Shown: positions 26,235 to 35,278, numbered from the stretch's first letter. The stretch is DNA of 64,000 nucleotides from Haloechinothrix alba (GCF_900188115.1 NZ_FZNW01000017.1:1-64000), one strand, 5' to 3'. The notes: generated from the sequence alone by a model not told the origin. Program-made: numbers and translations.

Positions 26235-27602
26235 GTGAGCACCGTGGAGATCGTGAGCCTGCCGGAGCCAGGCCTGGGCAACCAGAGCTACCTCATCGCC
26301 ACCGGCGACGGCGGGGCGGTCGTGATCGATCCCGCGCGCGACCCGAGCCGCTATCTCGAGGCGGCACGGGCACGTGGCTGGCGAATCCGGTGGACGGTCG
26401 AGACGCACCTGCACGCCGACTTCGTCTCCGGCAGCCGGGAGCTGGCCACGTACGGAGCGAAGGTGGCCCTACCGGCGGGATCGGGGGTGGGCTTCCCCGC
26501 CGACGAGCTCGACGACGGCGATGAGCGCGCCGTCGGAGGGCTGACGCTGGAGGCGCTGGCCACGCCGGGGCACACGCCCGAGCACCTCACGTACCTGCTG
26601 CGCGACGGGGCCCGGGTGGTCGCGGTGTTCAGCGGCGGGACGCTGACCGCAGGCGGGATGGCTCGCCCGGACCTGATCAGCCCGGAGCTGACCGAGCCAC
26701 TCGCGCGGGCCGCATGGCAGTCGATCACCGAACGCCTGCTCGTACTGCCCGACGAGACGCCGCTCTACCCCACGCACGGTGCGGGATCGTTCTGCTCGGC
26801 GGGCCCACCCGGCGAGCACACCTCCACCATCGGCGAGCAGCGCGAGCACAACCCGTTGCTGCAGGCCGGTGACGAGGATGCCTTCGTCGAGCGGCTGCTG
26901 TCGGGACTGGGCAGCTACCCCGGCTACTTCCTCCGCCTGCGCCCGGTCAACGCCGCGGGCCCCGCGGTACACGGGCCCCAACCGACCATGCCGCCCCGGC
27001 TGACTCCCGACCAGGTACGCCACCACGCCGCGGACGGTGCCGAGCTGGTCGACGTGCGCCCCATGGAGGCGTTCGCCGCCGGGCACGTGCCCGGCTCACT
27101 GTCCAACCCGCTGCGGGACCAGTTCGGCGTGTGGCTCGGCTGGCTGGTCGATCTGGACCGCGACATCGTCCTGGTCACCAGCGGCGAGTCCGGCGAGCTC
27201 GATCGCGCGACACGGGAGTGCCTGAAGGTCGGCCACGAGCACCTCACCGGCCACATACCGTTCCCCGCCTGGCGGGAGGCCGGTCGGCCGGAGAGGAGCC
27301 TGCCGCTGCTGGATCCGGCGAGCGCGGCGGGCTCCGGCAGGCACGTCGTGGACGTGCGCCAGACAGCGGAATGGACCGGCGGACACGTCCCGGGCGCGGT
27401 ACACATCGAGCTCGCCGAGCTGGCCGGGAACCCCGGCGTGGTGGGCGGCGCCCCGGCTGTGACGCAGTGCGGGCACGGCGAGCGCGCCATGACCGCCGCC
27501 AGCCTGCTCGCCCGCGCGGGTCACGAGGACGTGGCCGTACTGGAGGGCGGACCCGGCGACCTGGCCACCGCGAGCGGGCAGTCGCTCGAGGAGGAACGGT
27601 GA
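26235..27602 (+). CDS. MBL-fold/rhodanese multidomain protein, persulfide dioxygenase-like
   Basis: 455 aa. A metallo-beta-lactamase domain (1-245) has ETHLHADFVSG (H58, H60, D62), H113 (TPGHTPEH) and H181 (PTHGAGSFC). The position of the ETHE1 iron-ligand Asp, normally in a TGD motif, is Gly135 (FSGGTLTAGG), and the last His of HxHxDH is Phe63. Two rhodanese-like domains follow: the first (about 265-350) has no loop Cys and the second has C412 (TQCGHGE). The GTG start follows CGAGAGGAG. Function in sulfane-sulfur detoxification is suggested by the ArsR-rhodanese repressor, but true dioxygenase activity is doubtful. Confidence 0.82.
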   Translation: MSTVEIVSLPEPGLGNQSYLIATGDGGAVVIDPARDPSRYLEAARARGWRIRWTVETHLHADFVSGSRELATYGAKVALPAGSGVGFPADELDDGDERAVGGLTLEALATPGHTPEHLTYLLRDGARVVAVFSGGTLTAGGMARPDLISPELTEPLARAAWQSITERLLVLPDETPLYPTHGAGSFCSAGPPGEHTSTIGEQREHNPLLQAGDEDAFVERLLSGLGSYPGYFLRLRPVNAAGPAVHGPQPTMPPRLTPDQVRHHAADGAELVDVRPMEAFAAGHVPGSLSNPLRDQFGVWLGWLVDLDRDIVLVTSGESGELDRATRECLKVGHEHLTGHIPFPAWREAGRPERSLPLLDPASAAGSGRHVVDVRQTAEWTGGHVPGAVHIELAELAGNPGVVGGAPAVTQCGHGERAMTAASLLARAGHEDVAVLEGGPGDLATASGQSLEEER

Positions 27603-27647
27603 CCGCACGGCGGCCCCGGACGGGCCGTACGGCGAAAGGAGATCACA

Positions 27648-27980
27648 GTGAGCGAGCAGGCAGGACAGCACACACCATCCGGACAGTCGCGACCGAGCAC
27701 GACGAACGGGTTCGCCGTGGCTTCCCTCGTCCTCGGCATCGTCTGGCTCTGGGGCGTGGGGTCGATCCTCGCCCTGGTGTTCGGCTACGTGGCGCTGAGC
27801 CAGATCGACCGCTCGGCAGGCACCGAGGGCGGTCGTAGCATGGCCATCGCGGGCGTCGTGCTCGGATTGGTCGGCGTCGCAGGGATCGTGTTGATGATCG
27901 TCCTCATGGGACTCGGATTCACCTGGATGCCTGGGATGGACGGTATGGGTGACATGATGAACGGTTCCCACGAGCACTGA
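27648..27980 (+). CDS. DUF4190-type small membrane protein
   Basis: 110 aa with two hydrophobic helices (FAVASLVLGIVWLWGVGSIL and AIAGVVLGLVGVAGIVLMIV), the usual DUF4190 layout, and a C-terminal Met-rich tail (GMDGMGDMMNGSHEH) that could bind metal. The GTG start follows AAAGGAG. The stop overlaps the transporter start (TGATG), so it is in the same operon as the MBL-rhodanese protein. Its role is unknown. Confidence 0.8.
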   Translation: MSEQAGQHTPSGQSRPSTTNGFAVASLVLGIVWLWGVGSILALVFGYVALSQIDRSAGTEGGRSMAIAGVVLGLVGVAGIVLMIVLMGLGFTWMPGMDGMGDMMNGSHEH

Positions 27981-29248
27981 TGCGACCCGTCGACCACGTG
28001 ACGCCGCGCCTGGGGTTGCGGGAGAACCTGCCGCAGTTCGTACTCCTGGTCGCGGTCAACGCGCTGGTGGGCGGCATGGTCGGCCAGGAGCGCACCGTGG
28101 TGCCGCTGCTGGCCGAGGCCGAGTTCGGCCTCGCCTCCTACAGCGCCATGCTGACCTTCATCGTCGCCTTCGGGCTCACGAAGGCGGTGGTCAACTACTT
28201 CGCGGGCACGCTGGCCGACCGGTTCGGCCGCAAACCGGTACTCGTGGCGGGCTGGCTGGCGGCGCTGCCGGTACCGCTGTTGTTGATGTGGGCGCCCACC
28301 TGGGAATGGGTGGTGATCGCCAACATCCTGCTCGGCCTCAACCAGGGGCTGACCTGGTCGCTGACGGTGATCATGAAGATCGACCTGGTGGGCCCGCACC
28401 GCCGCGGGCTGGCCATGGGGCTCAACGAGGCCGCAGGCTACGGCGCCGTGGCTCTGGCCGCGTGGGTCACCGGTGCCGCAGCCACCGAGTTCGGCCTGCG
28501 CCCGGCGCCGTTCCTGCTCGGGGTGGCGGTCGGCGCGCTCGGCCTCGGCCTGTCCGCTGTCGCCGTACGCGAGACCGCGGGCCATGTGGCCGAGGAGAGC
28601 CGCACGCACGTGCGTCGCGACGCGTCCCTCGACGCCGCTGTGCCCGCCCGCCGCGTCTTCGCGCTGGCGACCTGGCGCGAGCCGGCACTGTCCTCGGCCA
28701 GCCAGGCGGGGCTGGTCAACAACCTCAACGAGGGCGCGGCGTGGGGGCTGTTCCCGGTGCTGTTCGTCGCCGGTGGCCTGTCCACCGGCCGGGTCGGCCT
28801 GCTGATCGCCATCGCCCCCGCCGTGTGGGCGATCGGCCAGCTGGTCACCGGTGCCGTCTCCGACCGCATCGGCCGCAAGTGGCTCATCGCGGCAGGCCAG
28901 TGGACCGAAGCCGCCGGCCTGGTCACCATCGCCCTCGGTGACGGCGTCGCCGTCTGGGCCGCGGGCAGCGCGCTCTTCGGCGCGGGCACCGCGCTGGCCT
29001 ATCCCACGCTGCTGGCCGCGGTCGGCGACGTCGCCCATCCCGCCTGGCGCGGCGCCGCCGTAGGCGTCTACCGGTTCTGGCGCGACATCGGCTTCGCTGT
29101 GGGCGCCGTACTCGCAGGCGTGCTCGCCGACGCCTTCGGCGTGGCGACGGCCATCGTGGTGGTGGCCGCGGTTACCGCTGCCAGCGGGCTCGACGTCGCC
29201 GGGCGCATGTACGAGACGCGGCCGCCCCATGCCCGGAGCGGTGCCTGA
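27980..29248 (+). CDS. MFS transporter of the sulfur-responsive operon
   Basis: 422 aa, about 12 membrane segments. The MFS loop 2-3 motif is present as GTLADRFGRKPVL and its repeat as GAVSDRIGRKWLI. The start overlaps the preceding stop by one base. The substrate is not evident; co-expression with rhodanese proteins behind ArsR-type operators suggests export or import of a sulfur compound or a thiol-reactive toxicant. Confidence 0.87.
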   Translation: MRPVDHVTPRLGLRENLPQFVLLVAVNALVGGMVGQERTVVPLLAEAEFGLASYSAMLTFIVAFGLTKAVVNYFAGTLADRFGRKPVLVAGWLAALPVPLLLMWAPTWEWVVIANILLGLNQGLTWSLTVIMKIDLVGPHRRGLAMGLNEAAGYGAVALAAWVTGAAATEFGLRPAPFLLGVAVGALGLGLSAVAVRETAGHVAEESRTHVRRDASLDAAVPARRVFALATWREPALSSASQAGLVNNLNEGAAWGLFPVLFVAGGLSTGRVGLLIAIAPAVWAIGQLVTGAVSDRIGRKWLIAAGQWTEAAGLVTIALGDGVAVWAAGSALFGAGTALAYPTLLAAVGDVAHPAWRGAAVGVYRFWRDIGFAVGAVLAGVLADAFGVATAIVVVAAVTAASGLDVAGRMYETRPPHARSGA

Positions 29249-29276
29249 TACCGGCACCTTGCGTCCTATCTCACTG

Positions 29277-29295
29277 TTAAGGAAGGCTATCCTAA
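29277..29295. promoter_or_regulatory. IdeR/DtxR-like iron box upstream of the enolase/ATP-grasp gene
   Basis: TTAAGGAAGGCTATCCTAA matches 15 of 19 bases of the actinobacterial consensus (TTAGGTTAGGCTAACCTAA), 52 bp before the start codon. Iron repression is the expected consequence. Confidence 0.7.
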
Positions 29296-29347
29296 GGTAG
29301 GGTTCACTACACGTTCGAGTGAGCCGCGTTCCCCGAGGGAGGTCCTG

Positions 29348-31822
29348 ATGGAACCGTCGCGATCCTCCACGCGGGCCGACAGCCGGGTACGCGGCATGCT
29401 CCCGTCGCTACGCTCGGCACGGGGCCGCCTCCGGCGGTCGCGGAGTCGCCTCGCGGCCTCCGGGCCGGCAGGCGGGGCCGGCGATCTGCGCCTGGACCGG
29501 GTCACGGCGCTGCACTACGACATCCCCCACCAGGTCTCCCGCGACCCGGCGGTCAGGGGCACCACGCCCGGCAGCAACTTCCTGGTCACCATCACCGCCG
29601 ACCGGGGCGGCCGGCTCGTCGAGGGGACCGGCGAGTGCCTGCCGGAGCATGCGTACGCAGGCGACGGGGACGAGGGCGGCGACGCCGCCTGGGCCTTCGT
29701 CCGCGCCGCGAGCCGGTTGCTGTACCGGCGCACGCTGACGTTCCGGGACCGGAGCGAGGCGCTCACGGCTGTGCGCGGGGTGATGGCCGAGCTCGGCAGG
29801 CTCGCTGTGGACCACACCGGTACGGGACAGCACGACCGGCCGCTCCGCGGGACGCTGTTCGGCATCGAGGTCGCCTTGCTGGACACCGCAGCCCGCGCGC
29901 TGGACCTGCAGGTGTCCGAGCTGCTCGGCAGCAGGCGCGAGCAGGTCGGTATCAGCGGCTCGCGGATCCCGTTCGGGGGCACACCGGATGACGCCGCCGA
30001 GCGGGCCATCAGGCAGCGACGGTACCCGGTGACGCGCCTGCAGGGATCGGGCGTCGTGGAGCAGGACTGGACGTTGCTCGAGACGGTCTCCCGCGCGAAC
30101 CGCTCCGCCGATACGGACAGGCCCATCTGGCTGGAGCTGCGCGAGCCGCTGGATGCCACCGGCGCTGCCGGGTTCGTGGATGGCGTGACCGCGCGGATGA
30201 TCTCCGGCGAGCTGCCGGCCTCGGTCCTGATACAGGGTCTCCTGCAGGCGGATCAGCTCGCCGCGCTGCCGGGCCTGCAACGGCGAGCCGACGAGGCCCT
30301 CCTGCAAGCACCCCACGGCCCTGACCTGGACCTGCGGGTCGTGGCAGGCGAACGCGTCGAGGACGCGAGCGACCTGGAGCTCCTCAACGCGCACGGCGGG
30401 TGCCGCGCCCTCACCATCAGACCGGACAGGGTCGGTGGTCTGCTGGCAACCGTCGAGCTCGCCGACGCGGCGCTCGCGGCCGACCCCGGGATCCACATCG
30501 GCATCGCCGGGGTGACCGGGGCCAGCGATGTCTCCGCCTGGGCGCTGCACAACCTCGCCCGCTCGCTCCCCCGCATGGACTACCTGACGATCCCGCCCCG
30601 AACCAGCGCCGAGGTGCGCATCACCGACCCCCCGGTGCGCTTCCACGCCAGGGGCAGCAACATCCTCGCGCCGCAGGGTTCGCCCGGACTCGGTGCCGCG
30701 CCCGTGCTGGCCACGCTCGAGCCGTATGTCGAGCGCAGCTTCGACGCGAACGGCCAGGGTGGCCTGGAGGTCGCCAGGCAGCCGACCACGAGTGGCGGCC
30801 GGATCGACGCCGTGCACGCGACCAGGGAACGTCTGGACAGGCTGACCGTCGAGGAGCTGGAGCGGCAGCTGGAACCCCGGCTGCTCGCGACGGCCGACGA
30901 CGACCACCGGGCCCGGGTACGGTCGCTGCTGCGCGTCACCGAGCCCAGGCACCTGACCCACGCGATGGTGCGCCGCCTCGAACGTAACGACATGTCGCTG
31001 CCGTCGGGACTGTCGTTCCGGTCGCTCATGCTGGAACAGTCCGAGGCACGCAGGCTGGGTGTGTTCCGCCCGGGTTGGTTGCTGGACAACAAGGCGAAAG
31101 CCTACGCCTTCGTGGACGAGGTGGGAGTGCGGCGGCCCCGGTGTGACCGGGTCGCGAGACCGTTCGCCGCCATCGAGCCCGCGGCGCCGATGGTGATCAA
31201 GCCGGTGCGGTCGACCGGGTCGAAGGGCACCTACCTCGTGTACTCACCCGACCACATCATCCATCTGAGAGACGGGATGGAACTGTCCTCATGGGACGCG
31301 ATGGCCGAGCACGCCTTCCGGCTGATGTCCCATGAGCACAGACCCGTCCCGGACCGGTGGATGACCGAGGAGCTGATCCTCGAGGACTCCGCCACCCGGC
31401 GCACGGCCACCGACCTCAAGTTCTACGCGTTCTACGGCAACGTCCTCCTGATCCGGGAGTCACGCCGCGTATCCGGCGGCAAGCAGGGTGTGCGCTACTG
31501 GACACGGGACAACGAACCGGCGCGGACCGGGGTCACCCGGGGCGAGCACCTGGACGAGGCGCGGGGAACGAATCCGGAGCAGCTCGAGCTGGTCGAGTCG
31601 CTGAGCCGGGAGATCCCCGTGCCGTTCATGCGGATCGACATGCTGCGCGGCGAGGACGGGCTGGTGCTCGGGGAGTTCACGCCGCGCCCCGGCGCGTTCG
31701 AGCTGTTCGACGAGACGTGGGACAGGCGGATGGCCGAGTCCTGGGTGCTGGCCGAGGGCCGCATCATCGACGACGTGCTCGGCGGCAAGGACTTCGCGGC
31801 GTTCGCCAAGGCCACCCGCTGA
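29348..31822 (+). CDS. Fusion of an enolase-superfamily-like domain and a TupA-like ATP-grasp domain
   Basis: 824 aa; ATG at 29348 after GAGGGAGGTC. Residues about 48-430 follow the mandelate-racemase/dipeptide-epimerase fold (LRLDRVTALHYDIPHQV start, FGIEVALLDTAARALDL). The acid/base and metal positions are replaced: TRLQGSG instead of KxK, WLELREP instead of the Asp strand, LIQGLLQ instead of EQP, and LTIRPDRVGG instead of the second Lys. Residues about 560-815 form a TupA-type ATP-grasp ligase (VIKPVRSTGSKGTYLV, TDLKFYAFYGNVLLI, VLGEFTPRPGAF). It lies convergent with an NIS siderophore synthetase and both have iron boxes, so a ligase step in siderophore assembly is likely. I know of no named protein with this exact architecture. 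Confidence 0.78.
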   Translation: MEPSRSSTRADSRVRGMLPSLRSARGRLRRSRSRLAASGPAGGAGDLRLDRVTALHYDIPHQVSRDPAVRGTTPGSNFLVTITADRGGRLVEGTGECLPEHAYAGDGDEGGDAAWAFVRAASRLLYRRTLTFRDRSEALTAVRGVMAELGRLAVDHTGTGQHDRPLRGTLFGIEVALLDTAARALDLQVSELLGSRREQVGISGSRIPFGGTPDDAAERAIRQRRYPVTRLQGSGVVEQDWTLLETVSRANRSADTDRPIWLELREPLDATGAAGFVDGVTARMISGELPASVLIQGLLQADQLAALPGLQRRADEALLQAPHGPDLDLRVVAGERVEDASDLELLNAHGGCRALTIRPDRVGGLLATVELADAALAADPGIHIGIAGVTGASDVSAWALHNLARSLPRMDYLTIPPRTSAEVRITDPPVRFHARGSNILAPQGSPGLGAAPVLATLEPYVERSFDANGQGGLEVARQPTTSGGRIDAVHATRERLDRLTVEELERQLEPRLLATADDDHRARVRSLLRVTEPRHLTHAMVRRLERNDMSLPSGLSFRSLMLEQSEARRLGVFRPGWLLDNKAKAYAFVDEVGVRRPRCDRVARPFAAIEPAAPMVIKPVRSTGSKGTYLVYSPDHIIHLRDGMELSSWDAMAEHAFRLMSHEHRPVPDRWMTEELILEDSATRRTATDLKFYAFYGNVLLIRESRRVSGGKQGVRYWTRDNEPARTGVTRGEHLDEARGTNPEQLELVESLSREIPVPFMRIDMLRGEDGLVLGEFTPRPGAFELFDETWDRRMAESWVLAEGRIIDDVLGGKDFAAFAKATR

Positions 31823-31859
31823 GGCGGAGCAGGCGGCGAGCACTCGCCCGTCCTGGCTG

Positions 31860-33794
31860 TCACACGCTCGACGCGGCCCGCATCGCCCACGGCGCGTGCT
31901 CGGCGAGGTGATCAGCCGCCGGCTGCCCGGTCCCTCGCTGGTGAGCGGGCCGCGGCAGCAGCGGGTTGGGTACGTGACCGGCACCGGCGGGCATGACCAT
32001 CCCCGGCGTGCGGACCCTGTCGAGCAGCGGGCCGAGTACCTGCCGGGACGGCCACGTGGCCTCCCGGAGCAGCACGGCCTCCAGCAGCGTCGCGAGGGAG
32101 CGTGCGAGGCCGATCCGGTCCAGGCAGCCGCGCACGGCCTGACGAAGCCGGGACCACAGCACGCGCTCGTCCAACCCGTAGTACCGGGTCATGGCATCGA
32201 TGATGCTGTAGAGGTTGACCTGAACGCCGAGGGTCTGGAAATACCCGGCGAGCTCGCGCATGCCGGGCAGGGCGAGCGCAGGCGTCCCGCCCCCCTTCGT
32301 CCGGTATCCGGGGTCGGGGGACCCTGCCATCTCCATCCACTCCGGACAGATGCGTAGCGTGTCGTAGTCGCGCAGCACGAACCGGCGGACGTTGCCGCCC
32401 GCGAGCTCGACGAGGACGTTCTGACCGTGCAACTCGGGGACGACGCCGTGACGCAGGAACCCGAACGCGAGCGCGCAGAAGGCCTCGCTGAGGGTGCGGA
32501 AGAACCCGGCAGGGTCCCCCGCGTCGAACCCGGCACCGGCAAGGGTCTTGGCCAGCGCGTCCCACTCGTGCGCGGCCAGGGCCGCCATCGGCAGCACGAC
32601 CGCGCCCGGGTCGTCGAGAAGCTCACGCGGGTATCGGCGGAGCTGGACGGCCAGCTGGCCGGGGCGGTCGGCGAACTCGTCGTCGCCACCCCACGTGCAC
32701 CAGTGATGCTCCTCGGACAGCACCACCATGGACGCGAGCCGCCCGTCGCGCTCGAGGATGCTCCGCAGGGTCGCCTGCGCGCGCTGCGCATTGTCCAGCT
32801 CTCTCGGCGGCAGCAGGCGGGTGATGCCCAGGGTCTCGACCCCGAGGGGGAGCTTGAGGTGCCACTCGGACTCCGGTGACGCCGCCAGGGTGCGCAGCGA
32901 GGACGTCGGGTGGAACCGGCCGACGGACCTGGCTAGCGGGATGATGTCGTTCGCGGCGATCTCGTCACCGAACACCGAGGGAAGGACCCGGTCGAACTGC
33001 CACGGGTGTACCGGGATCGCCGCGTACTCCCCGGCACCGAGACCGGCTGCCACCATGGCGTCGCTGAGCGCGCCCCGGGCGCGATCATCGAGGAGCTGCC
33101 GCGCCAACCACACGGCGTCCGTTCCCGTGCCGTAGCGGAGCCCCTCGTGGCGTACCGCTACCCAGTCCAGCGCCACCGGGTGTCCGCGACCCGGTCCGTA
33201 CTGCTCGAGCTCGGCGACCGACCATCCGACGATGGCGCGCGCCGTCGGGTGGAACGGGCGGCAGCGGGTCGCGGCGAGCCGCTCCCCAGCGAGCATCTCG
33301 CCAGGGGTCGGTGTCGCGAGGCCGGCCGACCGGTCCGGAACGGCCGCGGCCGTGTGCTCCACTGCGACCCGGAGGTCCGCGGCGACCTGCTCGGCGGGCT
33401 CATCGAGGTGACCGTGGCTGCTCGCGAGCGTGGTGAGCACCTCGTCAGGGGCGAGCACCCGTGGCGGCTCACCGGGGTCCACGTACCACACGGGTCCGCG
33501 GGAGAGCCGGTAGCGCTGCAGCGCACCACCGTCGCGGCCACGGAACAGCAGCGTTCCCCGCCCGGCGGGGACGGTGCACCACACCTCCGCGCGGACCAGC
33601 GGTGCGATGTCCACCCGGGGGCCGGCACAGGCCGCCACCGTGTCGGCGACCCCGTACCGGTTCTCCTGGAGCAGCGTGTCCACGAGATCGCGGAGGACCA
33701 GCTCGGCAGCGTCCGTCTCGCCTGCCGGATCACCGGAGTCAGCGCGGGGCTGTGTGGCATGCGCATGTCCGCACGCCCGGGTCGTGGCTGCCAT
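31860..33794 (-). CDS. IucA/IucC-family (NIS) siderophore synthetase
   Basis: 644 aa, close to the family norm of about 600. Recognisable segments are RCRPFHPTARA, AIPVHPWQFDRVLP, LARSVGRFHPTSSLRTL split by the ATP site, WHLKLPLGVETLGITRLL, and VPELHGQNVLVEL with RDYDTLR. These bind ATP and the carboxylic acid (often citrate) that is condensed with an amine or alcohol. AGGAGAAGG precedes the ATG. An excellent IdeR box lies 40 bp upstream. Its stop is 37 bp from that of the enolase/ATP-grasp gene. No transporter, decarboxylase or second NIS gene is adjacent, so the siderophore cannot be named. Confidence 0.9.
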   Translation of the reverse strand: MAATTRACGHAHATQPRADSGDPAGETDAAELVLRDLVDTLLQENRYGVADTVAACAGPRVDIAPLVRAEVWCTVPAGRGTLLFRGRDGGALQRYRLSRGPVWYVDPGEPPRVLAPDEVLTTLASSHGHLDEPAEQVAADLRVAVEHTAAAVPDRSAGLATPTPGEMLAGERLAATRCRPFHPTARAIVGWSVAELEQYGPGRGHPVALDWVAVRHEGLRYGTGTDAVWLARQLLDDRARGALSDAMVAAGLGAGEYAAIPVHPWQFDRVLPSVFGDEIAANDIIPLARSVGRFHPTSSLRTLAASPESEWHLKLPLGVETLGITRLLPPRELDNAQRAQATLRSILERDGRLASMVVLSEEHHWCTWGGDDEFADRPGQLAVQLRRYPRELLDDPGAVVLPMAALAAHEWDALAKTLAGAGFDAGDPAGFFRTLSEAFCALAFGFLRHGVVPELHGQNVLVELAGGNVRRFVLRDYDTLRICPEWMEMAGSPDPGYRTKGGGTPALALPGMRELAGYFQTLGVQVNLYSIIDAMTRYYGLDERVLWSRLRQAVRGCLDRIGLARSLATLLEAVLLREATWPSRQVLGPLLDRVRTPGMVMPAGAGHVPNPLLPRPAHQRGTGQPAADHLAEHAPWAMRAASSV

Positions 33795-33834
33795 GAGAGC
33801 CTTCTCCTGGGATCAGGTCACACCGAGACAAGAG

Positions 33835-33853
33835 TTAGGTAAGACTAACGTAA
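33835..33853. promoter_or_regulatory. IdeR/DtxR-like iron box upstream of the NIS synthetase
   Basis: TTAGGTAAGACTAACGTAA matches 16 of 19 consensus bases. A weaker overlapping half-site (TAGCCTTGCCTAA) follows at 33857. It sits 40 bp before the start codon on the minus strand. Confidence 0.8.
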
Positions 33854-33955
33854 TATAGCCTTGCCTAAATATGACCTATGTCGCACGAACGGGCGACCAC
33901 GAAGAAGGCGGTAGGGCCGCGGCGAGGCGTCCCCTGCCGAGTGCGGCGGCGGGTG

Positions 33956-34207
33956 TCAGCTCCGGAAGAACGAGTTCGACTCGGAGCGGTACATGAACAC
34001 CAGCGCCGCGACCACCGGCAGGACCGACAGCATGCTCAGCGTTCCGTGCGCCGCGCCGAGGCCGAGCACGACAAGGCTGATCCCCACATAGATCATCCAG
34101 AGGACGAAGGCCATCTGCACCGAGCGGGGCCGGACCAGCGACTGCAGCACGGACGGATCCGCGGGCGGCATCGACGGCTCGTCGGCTGAACGTGACGCCG
34201 CGCTCAC
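33956..34207 (-). CDS. Small two-helix membrane protein
   Basis: 83 aa with two predicted membrane helices (MAFVLWMIYVGISLVVLGLG and LSMLSVLPVVAALVFM) separated by a short AAHG loop. No family is recognised. It is on the minus strand ahead of the NIS gene but 161 bp from it, and the iron box lies between, so it is probably separate. The start may be 34207 or an internal ATG. Confidence 0.55.
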   Translation of the reverse strand: MSAASRSADEPSMPPADPSVLQSLVRPRSVQMAFVLWMIYVGISLVVLGLGAAHGTLSMLSVLPVVAALVFMYRSESNSFFRS

Positions 34208-34330
34208 TGTCGGTGGGCAGGTCCATGATCAATACCAGCGGGTGGACACAATGATCATCGGCATCCCGGCCAGCACCTCGCGCCCGCGCGGCCACCCGCT
34301 GTGCGCCTACCGGAAGGAGACTGTCGCGTC

Positions 34331-35096
34331 ATGATGGGTCGTACGCATGCGTTGACCGGCTGGTGCGCGGGCCTGGCCGTCGCCCCGCTCGTCGGGGCCG
34401 GGCAGATCCACGAGGCCGTGGCCATGGCCACCACCACCGCCGGGTTCGCCCTGCTGCCCGACCTCGACCACCCCGGGGCGCGGGCGTCCCGCCTGCTCGG
34501 CCCGCTCACCGGCGGCCTGTCCTGGCTGCTGCGGCGCGCCTCCGCCACCCTCTACGCGCTCACCCGCCGCGCGGCCGACGACAACAGCACCGGCACGCAC
34601 CGGCACATGACCCACACCCTCGCCTTCGCCGGCGCCCTCGGCGCGGCCACCACCATCGGCACCCAGGCAGGCGGCATCTACGCCGTGGCCGCCGTGGCCA
34701 TCCTCGGGCTGCTGCTGGCCGAGAACGCCCTCGGCGACTGGCTGCTGCCCGCCGCAGGTGCCGCCATCGCCTGGTGGGCATACACCAGCCCCAGCGGGCT
34801 GTCCGAACTCGCCCAGCTGTCCGGCTGGCTCGGCATCGCCGTCGCACTCGGCTGCGTGGTCCATTGCCTCGGCGACGCCGTCACCGAGTCCGGCTGCCCC
34901 TTCCTCTGGCCCATCCCCATCCGCGGCCAAACCTGGTACGAACTCCGCCCCCCCAGCCTGGCTACGCTTCCACACCGGCAAAACCGTCGAGAACGCCCTC
35001 ATCGCCCCCGCCACGGGCATCCTCGCCATCGCCCTCCTGCCTGGCATCACCGACCTCGTCACCCCCGCCATCAACAGCATCGAGGCGATGCTCTGA
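34331..35096 (+). pseudogene. YdjM-like metal-dependent hydrolase membrane protein with a frameshift
   Basis: The frame starts MMGRTHALTGWCAGLAVAPL and continues through DLDHPGARASRLLGP and THRHMTHTLAF, the conserved His/Asp motifs of the YdjM/LexA-induced membrane metal-dependent hydrolase family. It reads in frame to RGQTWYELRPP. There a run of seven C (34948-34954) shifts the frame; in the next frame the expected tail resumes as WLRFHTGKTVENALIAPATG and ends at 35096. Six C would restore one 255-aa protein. It is either a recent mutation, phase variation or a sequencing error. Confidence 0.75.
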
Positions 35097-35259
35097 ACGC
35101 CCCGACCCCGCGCGTCGCTGGGCTGTCGGTGGCGAGCTTGCCCCTCTCCGGCGAACAACCACCGGAAAATCAGCCGGCCAGGAGCGAATTGTCGCAGAAG
35201 GCGCGACCCAGGAATGGCGATTGCCTGCCCCCTGCCACTTTCAATATATATCGCACCGG

Positions 35260-35278
35260 GGGGCTTGCGGCAAGACCC
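35260..35278. promoter_or_regulatory. Rifamycin-associated element (RAE)
   Basis: GGGGCTTGCGGCAAGACCC, the 19-bp inverted-repeat element known upstream of rifamycin-resistance genes in actinomycetes, with one base different from the sequence as I recall it (A for G at position 16). It is about 190 bp before helR and next to an AT-rich TATATAT stretch that could be the -10 region. The 370-bp gap 35097-35466 otherwise holds only leader sequence. Confidence 0.85.

Noticed and set aside
27785-29257. 490-codon minus-strand frame opposite the MFS gene
   Set aside because: Composition is Gly/Arg/Gln-rich with no motifs; the plus-strand MFS is unambiguous.
29408-30961. 517-codon minus-strand frame opposite the enolase-like domain
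   Set aside because: Shadow of third-position GC; the plus-strand frame continues into a clear ATP-grasp domain.
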